From: Nitrospira sp.
Lineage (GTDB): Bacteria; Nitrospirota; Thermodesulfovibrionia; Thermodesulfovibrionales; SM23-35
NCBI GenBank assembly: GCA_016873615.1
Contig: VGWX01000013.1
Coordinates: forward strand, 1 to 41,742
Direction of reading: 5' to 3'
Length of the DNA: 41,742 bases
The translations under genes and the position numbers were made by a program. The notes under the pieces are model-generated. The model was not told the origin of the DNA. It worked only from the letters and a program-made list of their open reading frames with translations, and did not search any database. Of this stretch, positions 1 through 8,796 are shown in pieces. Position 1 is the first letter of the stretch, and the number at the start of each line of letters is the position of its first letter.

Positions 1-139
1 TATTTTTGAAATCAATTAAGACTCAATCTTGCATAAAATAGTGCACAGAGGAAATTATAAAAACCGATAGATTCTCTTTTATTATCAATATGTTTCTCCG
101 TGCTCTCTGTGGTTAATTACATTATTCGGGTTAATTAAT
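1..139. repeat. AT-rich intergenic edge with short inverted repeat
   Basis: No gene is visible here. The stretch holds the words gtgcacagaggaaat (42-56) and tttctccgtgctctctgtgg (91-110), which are partly inverted relative to each other. This resembles the short intergenic 'CTCTGTG' type repeat seen dispersed in many bacterial chromosomes. It lies downstream of the PilZ gene, so it could act as a weak transcript end, but no clean hairpin plus T-tract is seen. Confidence 0.3.
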
Positions 140-550
140 TTACAGCATCGCTATGCGTTTGTCTTTATACGGCTGGGGCCATTTATTGGCATTAATAAGC
201 CAGATGAGATGTTCCATAAGTTTTGGTTGATTAACAATATTAGGCTCATCATCAAAAATAATTCCTGTAAGATACATATTCTGAAACTTTTTCTGCCAGT
301 CGACTTTACCGGATATATTATCTTCCTGCATCTTTCCGGCTTTATCGATAAAAGATATCTTGATATTTACTTTCTTGCCCTTCCCTATCGGTTTAGAAGA
401 ATATAGCCCCAGTCCTGAAAACGAAATATTTGCGATGGTTGAATCAACGATTATCTGTTGTTTTGGAACTGTAACTGTGGCGCTCCCGAAAAACTGATAC
501 CTCTGCCATTGACGGACATCTTCAAAACTCTTTTTCATTTTCATGCTCAT
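140..550 (-). CDS. PilZ domain protein
   Basis: A 136-residue protein that is essentially one PilZ domain, the c-di-GMP-binding fold. It has an arginine-containing N-terminal segment (RQWQRYQF, about 13-20), the downstream box NISFSGLGLYSS (about 42-53) in place of the usual D/NxSxxG, and a beta-strand-rich body. The usual RxxxR motif is present as RQWQR. There is no signal peptide and no membrane segment. It is the last gene of the minus-strand array and starts 20 nt after the stop of the small metF relic. A moderate Shine-Dalgarno (AAAGGA) lies about 9 nt before the ATG. The role, c-di-GMP-dependent control of motility or surface functions, is a family inference; no target is indicated by its neighbours. 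Confidence 0.75.
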   Translation of the reverse strand: MSMKMKKSFEDVRQWQRYQFFGSATVTVPKQQIIVDSTIANISFSGLGLYSSKPIGKGKKVNIKISFIDKAGKMQEDNISGKVDWQKKFQNMYLTGIIFDDEPNIVNQPKLMEHLIWLINANKWPQPYKDKRIAML

Positions 551-570
551 TCTTTCAATTCCTTTTCATA

Positions 571-669
571 TTATAGCAGAGCTGCCTTTTCCATTATAAG
601 AGGCGCTTTTTCTTCCATACCGACAGCCATAATATGGACTCCGTCACAGATGCTCTCGTGAAATGACAT
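571..669 (-). pseudogene. internally deleted metF relic (32 codons)
   Basis: A 32-codon reading frame that starts 13 nt after the purD stop. It has a perfect AGGAGG (675-680) five bases before the ATG. The last 25 residues match the C-terminus of the two MetF proteins in this window: GVHIMAVGMEEKAPLIMEKA here, compared with GVHIMAIGWEKRVPMVLEEA and GIHIMAVAWEDIVPVIVERA. The first residues, MSFHES, resemble the start MGFREA of the nearby MetF. The simplest reading is a metF copy that lost about 250 internal codons but kept its ribosome site, start and end. It could still be translated as a small peptide, but it cannot be a reductase. Confidence 0.7.
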
Positions 670-682
670 TGTATCCTCCTCA

Positions 683-1984
683 TTATTCCTTGCCGATATC
701 TGTTCTGTAACGCATTCCATCAAAATGGATTTTTTCTATATTTGCATATGCTACGGTTCTCGCATCCTGAAGTGTATTTCCTCTGCCGACAATATGGAGA
801 ACTCTGCCGCCGTCTGTAACCATGCCTTTTGTCTCTGAATTGCTTACGCCGGCAAAAAAAATCTTGCAATCAGGATCTTGAATATTTTCAAGTCCGGAAA
901 TGGGATACCCTTTTCCATAACGCGCAGGATACCCCGGATACCAGCCTTTGCTCCTGCCGTGTTTCATCTGTTTCGTCCTGCCGGCTGCGGCTACTACATC
1001 GCAGTAAAAATCCTGGCTCCATTCTGCCCTTTTCTCGCTTAGCACCCCGTTAATGATCTGAAAACTGATATCAGTCAACGGTGTCTTTAGCCTTGGAAGT
1101 ATTACCTCGGCTTCCGGGTCACCGAAACGTACATTTGCCTCAAGGAGATGAGGGATGTCACCAACCAGCATAAGGCCGCAGTAAAGTATTCCCTTATATG
1201 GAACACCTTCCTTTTCTCTGAATCCCTTTATTAAAGGCATGGCAACCTTTTCACATACCAGTCTGGTAAGTTCATCGCCTTCAAGGCGATGGGGAGAATA
1301 TGATCCCATACCGCCGGTGTTCAGACCCTCATCATTGTCATAAGCCCTTTTATAGTCCTGGGCAACCGGCATGGGCGCCAATGCATCTCCATCTGTGAAA
1401 ACAAAAAAGGATATTTCAGTGCCGTAAAGTCTTTTTTCTATTACTACCTTCTGACCGGCTTCTTCAAAGACTTTCTCGACCATCAAATGATTTATGGCAT
1501 TAATTGCATCTTTTGCATCCGAACAGACAATCGAACCTTTTCCCTGTGCCAGACCATCAGCCTTAACAACAACAGGATATTTAACATATTCGATGTAGTC
1601 CTTTGCCTTTTCAGGGTTATCAAAGACTTCAAACTCTGCCGCCGGCACACCGATCTCCCTGCATAACATTTTTGTATAAGCCTTGCTTCCTTCAAGGATA
1701 GCAGCCTTCCTCTGAGGTCCTACAATAGGTATTTTCTCTGATGCAAACAGATCAACAATACCTTTTGTCAGAGGGCTTTCAGGACCGATAAAGACAAGGT
1801 CTGCTTTTTCTTTCTTCGCAAGTTCGAGAATCTCTTCATTCGTTCTTGCATTTTCACATCTGACGTCAAGCGCTATCCCTGCATTCCCCGGAGTACAGAT
1901 TACCTCCTTCACATTCGGGTCGTTTTTAAACTGCCAGGCAATCGAATGACCCCGGCCGCCGCTGTCAACAACGAGAACTTTCAT
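683..1984 (-). CDS. purD: phosphoribosylamine-glycine ligase (GARS)
   Basis: Catalyses the ATP-dependent joining of glycine to 5-phosphoribosylamine, the second step of purine synthesis. The 433 residues match the usual length of a monofunctional PurD. Visible features are the N-terminal loop MKVLVVDSGGRGHSIAWQF, the ATP-grasp region (VVVKADGLAQGKG around 140-152) and the conserved NTGGMGSYSP (about 222-231), followed by NVRFGDPEAEVILPRL. The N-loop has GGRGHS where many PurDs have GGREHA. It stands at the end of the C1-folate array, which is sensible because purine synthesis consumes formyl-folate. A repeat-rich gap of about 150 nt separates it from the upstream DUF2520 gene. Confidence 0.95.
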   Translation of the reverse strand: MKVLVVDSGGRGHSIAWQFKNDPNVKEVICTPGNAGIALDVRCENARTNEEILELAKKEKADLVFIGPESPLTKGIVDLFASEKIPIVGPQRKAAILEGSKAYTKMLCREIGVPAAEFEVFDNPEKAKDYIEYVKYPVVVKADGLAQGKGSIVCSDAKDAINAINHLMVEKVFEEAGQKVVIEKRLYGTEISFFVFTDGDALAPMPVAQDYKRAYDNDEGLNTGGMGSYSPHRLEGDELTRLVCEKVAMPLIKGFREKEGVPYKGILYCGLMLVGDIPHLLEANVRFGDPEAEVILPRLKTPLTDISFQIINGVLSEKRAEWSQDFYCDVVAAAGRTKQMKHGRSKGWYPGYPARYGKGYPISGLENIQDPDCKIFFAGVSNSETKGMVTDGGRVLHIVGRGNTLQDARTVAYANIEKIHFDGMRYRTDIGKE

Positions 1985-2029
1985 AATACATTAAACCTTT
2001 CTAATACAAACGAATTAATTAAAGTTCAA

Positions 2030-2114
2030 TAAAATCTCCCCTAACCCCTCTTTACCAAAGAGGGGAATACAAGAAATCTCCCCCTTTGGAAAAGGGGGAT
2101 GAAGGGGGATTTTA
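2030..2114. repeat. dispersed C/T-rich double-hairpin repeat
   Basis: Intergenic sequence between the DUF2520 gene and purD. It contains two tandem hairpins, CCCCTCTTT-acc-AAAGAGGGG and ATCCCCCTTT-type/AAAGGGGGAT-type arms, nested within outer arms AAAATCTCCCC...GGGGGATTTT. This is the look of a common dispersed intergenic palindromic repeat rather than a classical terminator, because no clean T-run follows on the transcribed (minus) strand. It may nevertheless attenuate transcription into purD. Confidence 0.6.
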
Positions 2115-2133
2115 TAAACTTATACAACAAACA

Positions 2134-3018
2134 TTATTTATTACGTTTGTATTTATTAAATAATGCAACTATCTTTTGAGCATCGTTCTTCTTCAACGTA
2201 CTTTTTTCAATTGCTATTTTCACTGTATACCTGCCAAGTTCAGAATATAGTTTTAACATATTATTTCGATTTTTTGATATAGCTTTTAAATGGTCTTCAA
2301 CAACATTTGTGTCTCCTCTTGAAATAGGGCCTGTAAGGGCTAAAGGTATGCCAAGGGTCTCGATATTCTTTACCGTACCTTTTATCAATGGTATAAGGGC
2401 AGCAAGAGAATCCTTTCTTTTGATGCCTGCTGCCTCAAACAACTCCAGACCGAAAGCAACAGTGGCTACCAGGAAATTAGATGCTGCAACAGCACCTGCA
2501 TGGTAGAGGGCCTTTTTATTTACCTTAAGGGTTATCTCCTTCCCATTGAGAGAAGTGACTATTTCCCTTGCAACTGAAAGCGCAGTTTCATCTCCTTCTA
2601 TGCAGAAGTAAGAACCTAAAAGGCTTTTAACAGCCTCTTTTACATTTGCAAGGCTTTGAAGTGGATGTATGGAGGCAATATATGCACCATTTTTTTTTGC
2701 TGATCTCAAAATATCTGACGGCAATGCTCCGCACGTGTGAAAGACTATAGTTTCAGGATTGAATCCACTTTCTGAAGCAATTTTCTTACAGGTATCTTCA
2801 ATAGCATTATCCGAAGTTGTGATAAAAACGATATCTGCTTTCTTAGCAACAGCAACGAGATCTGTCGAGACATCTCCTTCTCCAATGAATTTCTTTGCCT
2901 TCTGAGCTGATTCCAGGGTTCTGCTGGCTATACCGGCAATATCATATCCGGCTTTCCTGAGGAGATATCCGATAGCAGTTCCAACAACACCTGCGCCTAT
3001 AATTGAAATTTTATGCAT
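2134..3018 (-). CDS. Rossmann-fold/DUF2520 protein
   Basis: A 294-residue protein when started at the ATG at 3018 (MHKISIIGAGVVGTAIGYLL). That start puts the glycine-rich NAD(P)-binding GAGVVG at residues 8-13 and leaves 25 nt after the metF stop. An upstream in-frame ATG inside metF would add 25 unlike residues and is rejected. The N-terminal half looks like ketopantoate- or F420-dependent-type reductases (SRT after beta-2, HTCGALPSDIL, SIHPLQS). The C-terminal half is the all-helical DUF2520 region (HAGAVAASNFLVATVAFG, LTGPISRGD). The substrate is unknown. Placement behind metF is shared with many anaerobes (family knowledge), but a folate role is only inference. Confidence 0.8.
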   Translation of the reverse strand: MHKISIIGAGVVGTAIGYLLRKAGYDIAGIASRTLESAQKAKKFIGEGDVSTDLVAVAKKADIVFITTSDNAIEDTCKKIASESGFNPETIVFHTCGALPSDILRSAKKNGAYIASIHPLQSLANVKEAVKSLLGSYFCIEGDETALSVAREIVTSLNGKEITLKVNKKALYHAGAVAASNFLVATVAFGLELFEAAGIKRKDSLAALIPLIKGTVKNIETLGIPLALTGPISRGDTNVVEDHLKAISKNRNNMLKLYSELGRYTVKIAIEKSTLKKNDAQKIVALFNKYKRNK

Positions 3019-3043
3019 TATCTGCCTGGAGGATATCCTTCCC

Positions 3044-3919
3044 TTACAGTCCAGCCTCCTCCAGGACCATGGGAACCCTTTTCTCCCAGCCAATAGCCAT
3101 AATATGAACTCCCTGACATAAATGCTTCATTCCCTTAATAAGCTCAGCAGCTATTTTGATGCTGGTTTTGACCTTATCCTTTGTCTCTTCCATTTCTTTA
3201 ATGAAATGCTCAGGAACAAATACACCTGCCACATTTTTATTCATAAACCTGGCCATACCGGCTGACTTGAGCAGAATGATCCCGCCCAATACCTGCGTTT
3301 TAAAACCTTCTGCCCGTTTTATAAATTTTTCGAAAAGGTCTAAATCATATATTCCCTGGGTTTGAAAGAATTTTGCACCTGCTTCAATCTTCTTTTCCAT
3401 TTTGATGATCTGCATATCCAATGCAGCTTCGTTGTCAGCCCCTGGATTTACTACCGCCCCTGGAAAAAAGGCCGGAGCGCCCTTAAGCTGGTTTCCCGTC
3501 ATATCAAAACCTTCATTAAGCCTGCTTATTACTCTTAACAGGCTCACAGAATCCAAATCAAAAACAGGCATTGCATCAGGGTGATCTCCTAAGGTCGGAT
3601 GATCCCCGGTCAATGCCAACACATTCCTGATGCCTAAAACCCAGGCGCTTAACAGATCGGATTGAAGCGCCAGCCTGTTTCTGTCCCTGCACGTCATCTG
3701 GAATACAGGATCAATTCCTCGATCTATTAGGAGATGACAAACTGCCATGGAGCCCAATCGCATGACAGAACTTTGAAGATCAGTAACATTAATGGCATCC
3801 ACCTTTCCTTTAATAAGATCTGCATCTTCCAGCAAACCATCTATCTCCGTTCCCTTAACAGGCCCTATCTCCGCCGTGATAAGGAACTTGCCGGAATCTA
3901 AAGCCTCTCTGAATCCCAT
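3044..3919 (-). CDS. metF: 5,10-methylenetetrahydrofolate reductase, second copy
   Basis: Reduces methylene-H4folate to methyl-H4folate in the methyl branch of the Wood-Ljungdahl pathway. The 291 residues form a short MetF TIM barrel, with the N-terminal ITAEIGPVKGTEID carrying the catalytic-type glutamate, then INVTDLQSSVMRLGS, LALTGDHPT and FQTQGIYDLDLFEKFI, and the conserved tail GVHIMAIGWEKRVPMVLEEA. It is a paralogue of the metF at 8797-9714. It is preceded by its own metV, but the two genes are separated by about 210 nt containing an inverted-repeat element. MetFs of this class have no direct NAD(P)H site of their own and depend on MetV and further partner subunits (family knowledge). 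Confidence 0.92.
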   Translation of the reverse strand: MGFREALDSGKFLITAEIGPVKGTEIDGLLEDADLIKGKVDAINVTDLQSSVMRLGSMAVCHLLIDRGIDPVFQMTCRDRNRLALQSDLLSAWVLGIRNVLALTGDHPTLGDHPDAMPVFDLDSVSLLRVISRLNEGFDMTGNQLKGAPAFFPGAVVNPGADNEAALDMQIIKMEKKIEAGAKFFQTQGIYDLDLFEKFIKRAEGFKTQVLGGIILLKSAGMARFMNKNVAGVFVPEHFIKEMEETKDKVKTSIKIAAELIKGMKHLCQGVHIMAIGWEKRVPMVLEEAGL

Positions 3920-3969
3920 ATCGTCATACTCCTTTTATTGACTCCTTCTTTAATCCAAAAAATGTAATT

Positions 3970-4125
3970 GACGGCAGGCATATGTGCAGCAAAAGCGCTT
4001 GTGCAGCACCTTTGTGAGAGCTTTAATGACCCGGAAAACGTGTACGTTTTCATTCTTAGCGTTTTAATACCATACAGACGCAAATTCTGCGTTCAAGAGA
4101 TTTTGATGCATATGTGCCTGCCGTC
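3970..4125. repeat. 156-bp inverted-repeat-bounded element
   Basis: The gap between metV and metF is bounded by near-perfect inverted ends, GACGGCAGGCATATGTGC (3970-3987) and GCATATGTGCCTGCCGTC (4108-4125). Inside are the self-complementary segments AAAACGTGTACGTTTT (4033-4048) and a GCAAAAGCGCTTGTGC-type palindrome (3987-4004). No convincing protein is encoded. Its length and end structure resemble the 157-bp element at 19471-19627. It could be a MITE-like insertion or a folded RNA segment of the metV-metF transcript. Confidence 0.55.
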
Positions 4126-4128
4126 TTT

Positions 4129-4788
4129 TTATCCAAATGCATTTTTTGGGTTAACCAGCTTTCGGGGATGAACCGGCCTTGTCTTTGGCTGAGACATCCC
4201 CTTTAAAAGATTAATTAGATTTAGTTTTCCCAGACGTGCGTATATCTGTTGCCATACACATGGATTATTCTTTGAAACCTCACATAATCCACCCTTTGAT
4301 CCGCCGCAGGGACCATTGATGAGACTCTTAGCGCATCGCGCTACCGGACATATCCCGCCTGTCCTGTCGAGAATGCAGTCTCCACAGGCTGCACAAGCCT
4401 CAATCCATGTGCCCTGTCCATCTGAAACTCCGATAAACGTGGTATTCATAGCCGGTAAAATATGTATACCTGCCAGTCTCTCAGCAACACCCTGTACCCC
4501 GGCGCCGCAGGCCATTGACAGGATTGCGTCATAATTGGAAGCCTCATCTTTTATCTGATCAATAAATTCAGGGTCGCACTGTCGTAATATTGTCTTTTCT
4601 CCTGCAATAATCTCATTCCTTTCCAATCTCCCTGCCATTCTGAGGGCAGAAGCCAGCAGTTCAACCTGTCTCTCGCCGCCGCTCATGCAGACTGTCACAC
4701 AAGTGCCGCAACCCAAAACCATAACCTTTTTATAATCCCTTAGCATATTCTCTATCTCTTTAAAGGGCTTGAGTTCTGCAACAATCAT
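4129..4788 (-). CDS. metV: MetV, zinc-binding partner of MetF (second copy)
   Basis: A 219-residue homologue of the MetV subunit (MTHFR C-terminal, zinc-binding domain family) that accompanies short MetF in acetogens and sulfate reducers. Cysteine-rich signatures are GCGTCVTVCMSGG near residue 26 and CAACGDCILDRTGGICPVARC, followed by NGPCGG (about 131-165). It starts MIVAELKPFKEI, as does its paralogue at 9953. The ATG overlaps the stop of the upstream flavoprotein by 4 nt (ATGA), which indicates translational coupling and a shared complex. Electron flow from the flavoprotein through MetV to MetF is inferred from this arrangement. Confidence 0.9.
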   Translation of the reverse strand: MIVAELKPFKEIENMLRDYKKVMVLGCGTCVTVCMSGGERQVELLASALRMAGRLERNEIIAGEKTILRQCDPEFIDQIKDEASNYDAILSMACGAGVQGVAERLAGIHILPAMNTTFIGVSDGQGTWIEACAACGDCILDRTGGICPVARCAKSLINGPCGGSKGGLCEVSKNNPCVWQQIYARLGKLNLINLLKGMSQPKTRPVHPRKLVNPKNAFG

Positions 4789-6803
4789 GTTTTCACCTTC
4801 TTCCCAGTGCGTAATGGATTTATACCTAAGGCATGAAGCTTATTTCTGAAATTATGGAAATCTTCTTCTGATATTATATCCAGTCTATCAGCGCCTATGC
4901 CGATTTCGTTTAATATCTTTTTAGCGCTTTTAATATGACTTTTTGACCATTGATTTCCATCCCTGAAACGACATTCGTCGTTCTTGCACATATGTATTAC
5001 TACACCATCAACTTCCAGTTCAAAAGGATAAATGAACTGGTGCTCATCCATGCGGCCTGTACAAAATTTTCCCAGCCAGCATACTTCATCTTCGTCGAAT
5101 GGCGGACCTATAGGTGAACCGTACCGGCAATAAAATCCTATTATCAGTATTTCCGGTGTTTCCTCCCTGGCAATATCTACTGCCTTTTCTAACTCAGCAC
5201 GATTATTTTCTTTTGCTTCAAGTTGTAATATGATTGCAGAAGCCGGACATTCTGATGCGCAAATTCCACATGCCTGGCATTGGCTTATATCAATTTCAGC
5301 TATTTCTTTGCCTGGAAATGGTATTCCATACGGACATATACGGACACAGTTAAGACAGGCTGCACAATTATCTGCAACAACCGCGCCAGCGCCGCAGTTT
5401 AGGCAGCGCTGTGCCTCCATGACTGCTTGATCCTTGCTATATCCTAAATCCACTTCATCAAAATTAGTGATTCGTTCTTCTACCTTCAGAGCAGGCATCT
5501 TCTGTCTTTCTGATTTATTAATCAGCTTCACTATACCATCATCAAGCTCTTTCAAAGCCATAAAATTTTTTTCCTCTTTATCAGGCATGGTGCGAAAGTA
5601 ATGATGGAGAGCTTCAGCTACTCTTCTTCCTGATGCTATAGCTTCGATAACACTCTGAGGTCCGCTCACAACGTCACCTGCTGCGAAAACATCATGAATA
5701 TTTGTTATGCCGGTATAATCCTTTACCAGGACCGTGCCACTTCTGCTTATATTCAAACCGCTTTCTTTTAACACTTCTGCATCCGGCATATAACCAATCG
5801 CCAGGATAACGGTATCTGCTGTAATTTCAAATTCTGAATTCTCTATCGGTACCGGTCGACGCCTTCCCGATTTATCCAAATCACCAAGCTGCATCTTTAT
5901 AAATCTAACGCTTTGAACTTTTTCATTACCTGAAAATTCAACAGGCGCTGCCAGATATATAATTTTTATTCCTTCTTTTTCCGCATGCTCAACCTCTTCG
6001 GGGCCTGCCGGTATCTCATCCACTGTCCGACGATATACTATAGTCACATCAGAAGCTCCCAAACGAACAGAGGTACGGGCTGCATCAATTGCAGTATGAC
6101 CTCCTCCAATGACTGCAATATTTTTTCCTAACCGGGGTTTGTGGCCTCTGCTGACTTGTTTAAGAAATTCGACTGCAGCGATGACGCCGTTCAGTTCTAC
6201 CCCATTATATTTTGGCAATAAACTTTTTTGACTCCCCACAGCTATAAATACAGCCTGATAATCTTTAAGAAGCTCCTCAAGAGTAAAGTCTTGTCCGAGA
6301 GATAAACCGGTCTTAGCTTCAACGCCAAGCGCTAATATATTATCAACCTCTTTTTTAACTAAATCCTTTGGAAGCCTGTAATCAGGAATCCCCTGGCTCA
6401 GCATTCCCCCAAGCACATGCTGCGAGTCAAAAACCGTGACCCTGTAACCAAGTAATGCAAGGTCATGTGCTGCAGTTAAACCGGCCGGGCCGCTTCCTAT
6501 TACCGCAATCTTTTCTTCATAAGAATTCTCCGGTATTTCAATTAATTTGAGCCCCAAAGTTTGATCTGAAGCAAATCGCTTAAGCTCCCTTATTGAAATC
6601 GGCTCATCGATCTGAGCACGCCTGCATGCTTTTTCACACAACCTTGTGCAGATTCTCCCGCATGATGAAGGGAATGGATTCACCTGACGGATAATCCTGA
6701 TTGCTTCTTCCACATCACCTTTTGCTATTGCAGAAACATAACCACGCACATCTGTATGAATCGGACATGCTGCCTGACACGGGGGTACGGCTTTATCATT
6801 CAT
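4785..6803 (-). CDS. NfnB/GltD-like flavoprotein fused to MvhD domain
   Basis: A 672-residue electron-transfer protein. Domains in order: a GltD-type N-terminal Fe-S segment (CQAACPIH near 9, then CGRICTRLCEKAC near 49-61); an FAD site IAVIGSGPAGLTAAHDLALLGY (about 108); an NAD(P) site IAVIGGGHTAIDAARTSVRLGA (about 224); two ferredoxin-type [4Fe-4S] motifs CAACLNCVRICP and CQACGICASECP (about 480-522); and a C-terminal MvhD-like domain ending MCKNDECRFRDGN. It probably passes electrons from NAD(P)H to the second MetVF pair. Overlap with metV supports one complex. The MvhD domain has Cys where the stand-alone MvhD at 10636 has Sec. No strong Shine-Dalgarno precedes the chosen ATG. Confidence 0.88.
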   Translation of the reverse strand: MNDKAVPPCQAACPIHTDVRGYVSAIAKGDVEEAIRIIRQVNPFPSSCGRICTRLCEKACRRAQIDEPISIRELKRFASDQTLGLKLIEIPENSYEEKIAVIGSGPAGLTAAHDLALLGYRVTVFDSQHVLGGMLSQGIPDYRLPKDLVKKEVDNILALGVEAKTGLSLGQDFTLEELLKDYQAVFIAVGSQKSLLPKYNGVELNGVIAAVEFLKQVSRGHKPRLGKNIAVIGGGHTAIDAARTSVRLGASDVTIVYRRTVDEIPAGPEEVEHAEKEGIKIIYLAAPVEFSGNEKVQSVRFIKMQLGDLDKSGRRRPVPIENSEFEITADTVILAIGYMPDAEVLKESGLNISRSGTVLVKDYTGITNIHDVFAAGDVVSGPQSVIEAIASGRRVAEALHHYFRTMPDKEEKNFMALKELDDGIVKLINKSERQKMPALKVEERITNFDEVDLGYSKDQAVMEAQRCLNCGAGAVVADNCAACLNCVRICPYGIPFPGKEIAEIDISQCQACGICASECPASAIILQLEAKENNRAELEKAVDIAREETPEILIIGFYCRYGSPIGPPFDEDEVCWLGKFCTGRMDEHQFIYPFELEVDGVVIHMCKNDECRFRDGNQWSKSHIKSAKKILNEIGIGADRLDIISEEDFHNFRNKLHALGINPLRTGKKVKT

Positions 6804-6834
6804 TTTGATTATTTTTTTTGTGCAAGATTCGGGT

Positions 6835-7884
6835 TTATCCTACGGGAAGCAGAACGGTAAATGTGGTGCCCTTCCCTACCTCACTTTCTACATAGATAGA
6901 GCCATGGTGGACCTCCACAGCGCCTTTGACAATAGAAAGCCCTAAGCCTGTGCCGCTAATATTTTTTGTCATCTCAGATCTCACACGGTAGAATTTATCA
7001 TAAATGTGCGGGATATCCTTGCTTTCAATGCCTATGCCGGTGTCTGAAACTTTTATCAGGATGTCCTGTCCTTTTTTCAACACCTCCATGGCGATCTGTC
7101 CGCCGGACGGCGTATACTTTATGGCATTACTGATGAGATTGATAAACATAGCCTCCATGCTGCTTTTGTTCCCATTAATCAAGGGAAGGCTATCCTCAAT
7201 CGAAATCCGAAGGGAAATATTTTTGTCCTGGATTTGGGGTTGCATCACATCAACACTTCTTTCCAGAATTTCAGGGAGATACACAGGTTCGATCTGGGTC
7301 AGATATCCACCTTCTTCGATATAGCAAACATCCAGAATATCATTAACCAAATTCGTCATACCCTTTGTTTTGGCTTTGATCTTTTGAAGTAAATCTCTTT
7401 GCTTCTCATTGAGCGCTCCGGCTATTCCATCGATCAGGATTGATGTCTGAAGTAATGTAGAGCTTAACGGGGACTTTAATTGATGAGAAACCATGGATAA
7501 GAAATTCGACCTGACCTTGTCTATAGCGCTGATCTGCGCCACATCATGGAGCAGTGTTACAGATCCAATAAGCAACCCCGTCCCATCCCTGACAGGATTG
7601 ACATGAATCCTGAGCCTGGTACTATCAAAGTCTATAAGACATATCTCCTCTGTATGATATGGCACATTCATCGATAATGTCTTTCTTATAAGTCTGACCA
7701 TCTCTTCATTTTTAATGTGCTCCTGGACTTGATGGCCTAATGCATCCTTTCCTTTTATGCCCAGCAAGGCTTCAGCCTTTTGGTTATAAAGGATGATATT
7801 GCCCAGCCCATCGGTAACCAGCAGCCCATCAGACAGACTGTCAATTACGGCATTTAATGATTCTTTCATTACTCTATAAGGCAT
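6835..7884 (-). CDS. cytoplasmic PAS sensor histidine kinase
   Basis: A 349-residue kinase without membrane segments. An N-terminal PAS domain (SLSDGLLVTDGLGNIILYNQ, about 17-36) is followed by the H-box FLSMVSHQLKSPLSS with the phospho-accepting His near residue 134. Next come the N-box NLISNAIKYTPSGGQ and the ATP-lid motifs DTGIGI and GTGLGLSIVKGAVEVHHG. It ends the cassette of two receiver-only regulators. Its location between two metFV modules suggests it senses something linked to C1 or redox state, but no ligand can be read from the sequence. Confidence 0.92.
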   Translation of the reverse strand: MPYRVMKESLNAVIDSLSDGLLVTDGLGNIILYNQKAEALLGIKGKDALGHQVQEHIKNEEMVRLIRKTLSMNVPYHTEEICLIDFDSTRLRIHVNPVRDGTGLLIGSVTLLHDVAQISAIDKVRSNFLSMVSHQLKSPLSSTLLQTSILIDGIAGALNEKQRDLLQKIKAKTKGMTNLVNDILDVCYIEEGGYLTQIEPVYLPEILERSVDVMQPQIQDKNISLRISIEDSLPLINGNKSSMEAMFINLISNAIKYTPSGGQIAMEVLKKGQDILIKVSDTGIGIESKDIPHIYDKFYRVRSEMTKNISGTGLGLSIVKGAVEVHHGSIYVESEVGKGTTFTVLLPVG

Positions 7885-7906
7885 ATATCTTTCATATAAT
7901 AAAGTT

Positions 7907-8311
7907 TCAGGGGTTTTTACTCATCGAAATTCTGAATAGATTTTCTACTCTATCTACCAACTCAATAGGTTCTATGGGTTTGGGAACATAGTCATCAGCC
8001 TCGATCCTCATGCCCATTTCCTTGGTATATTTTGACGTAGGAATAGCTTCCCCTACTCCTGTCAATAACAGAATGGGGATGTGCCTGTATTTGGGGTCAG
8101 CTTTAAGCTTAGCGCATACTTCATAGCCATCCATTTCAGGCATCATGACATCTAAAATAATTAAACCGGGATCTTCTGTTTCGACTTTTTTAAGCCCTTC
8201 TCGCCCATTACAGGCTACCATTACATCATAAGATTTACTTTCTAAAATAAGCTTAACAGCTTCCACAAAATCTGCATCATCATCAACCAACAAGATATTC
8301 TTTCCACTCAT
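7907..8311 (-). CDS. receiver-only response regulator
   Basis: A 134-residue CheY-like protein. It has acidic residues near the N-terminus (LLVDDDADF), the phospho-acceptor in LIILDVMMPEMDGYEV (Asp near 54), the switch Thr in ILLLTGVGE and the conserved Lys in DDYVPKPIEP. It has no output domain, so it must act through protein contacts or as a phosphorelay intermediate. An AAGGAG lies 6 nt before the ATG. It sits 22 nt before the histidine kinase and 10 nt after a second receiver. Confidence 0.93.
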   Translation of the reverse strand: MSGKNILLVDDDADFVEAVKLILESKSYDVMVACNGREGLKKVETEDPGLIILDVMMPEMDGYEVCAKLKADPKYRHIPILLLTGVGEAIPTSKYTKEMGMRIEADDYVPKPIEPIELVDRVENLFRISMSKNP

Positions 8312-8321
8312 CTCTTTCTCC

Positions 8322-8723
8322 TTAAGCTTTGCCTGCCTTCTTGAGGACTTTTCCTATGCGATCTAACAAGACAGTATGCTCGATAGGTTTCTCTACATAA
8401 TCATCAACATCAAGTTGTACACCTGTTTCTAATTCATAACGGCGCCTGCTGGCATCTTCCCTTACACTGCTCAGAATGATGATGGGTATATGGGCGTATT
8501 TAGACCATCGCGGATCTTTCAGTTCTTTGCACACTCCAAAACCGTCCAGTCTGGGCATGAGGAGATCCAGAATCATTAAATCAGGCTTTCCCTCTTTGAG
8601 CGTATTCAGCCCATCGATCCCGTCCTGAGCAGTGACGACCTTATAGCCATTAGCTTCAAGAATAAGGCTGATAGCTTCCCGGATTTCCGGGTCGTCATCA
8701 ACAACCAATATCTTTGCACTCAT
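8322..8723 (-). CDS. receiver-only response regulator
   Basis: A 133-residue CheY-like receiver when started at the ATG at 8723 (MSAKILVVDDD), which has a strong GGAGGA a few bases upstream. A start seven codons earlier would swallow this ribosome site. Phospho-acceptor Asp lies in MILDLLMPRLDGFGV, the Thr/Ser position is in IIILSSVRE, and the Lys in DDYVEKPIEH. It is a close paralogue of the next gene, sharing the DDYVxKPIE segment, so the pair probably arose by duplication. It likely accepts phosphate from the kinase at 6835-7884. Confidence 0.92.
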   Translation of the reverse strand: MSAKILVVDDDPEIREAISLILEANGYKVVTAQDGIDGLNTLKEGKPDLMILDLLMPRLDGFGVCKELKDPRWSKYAHIPIIILSSVREDASRRRYELETGVQLDVDDYVEKPIEHTVLLDRIGKVLKKAGKA

Positions 8724-8796
8724 AGTTCTCCTCCTTATACCCAAAACTCAATACAAAAGTATGGGCGGGGTTACCCATCCTCCACTCCATACTCTA

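Noticed and set aside
3898-4083. A 61-codon frame between metF and metV
   Set aside because: It runs through the inverted-repeat element, has no ribosome site and no recognisable protein pattern.
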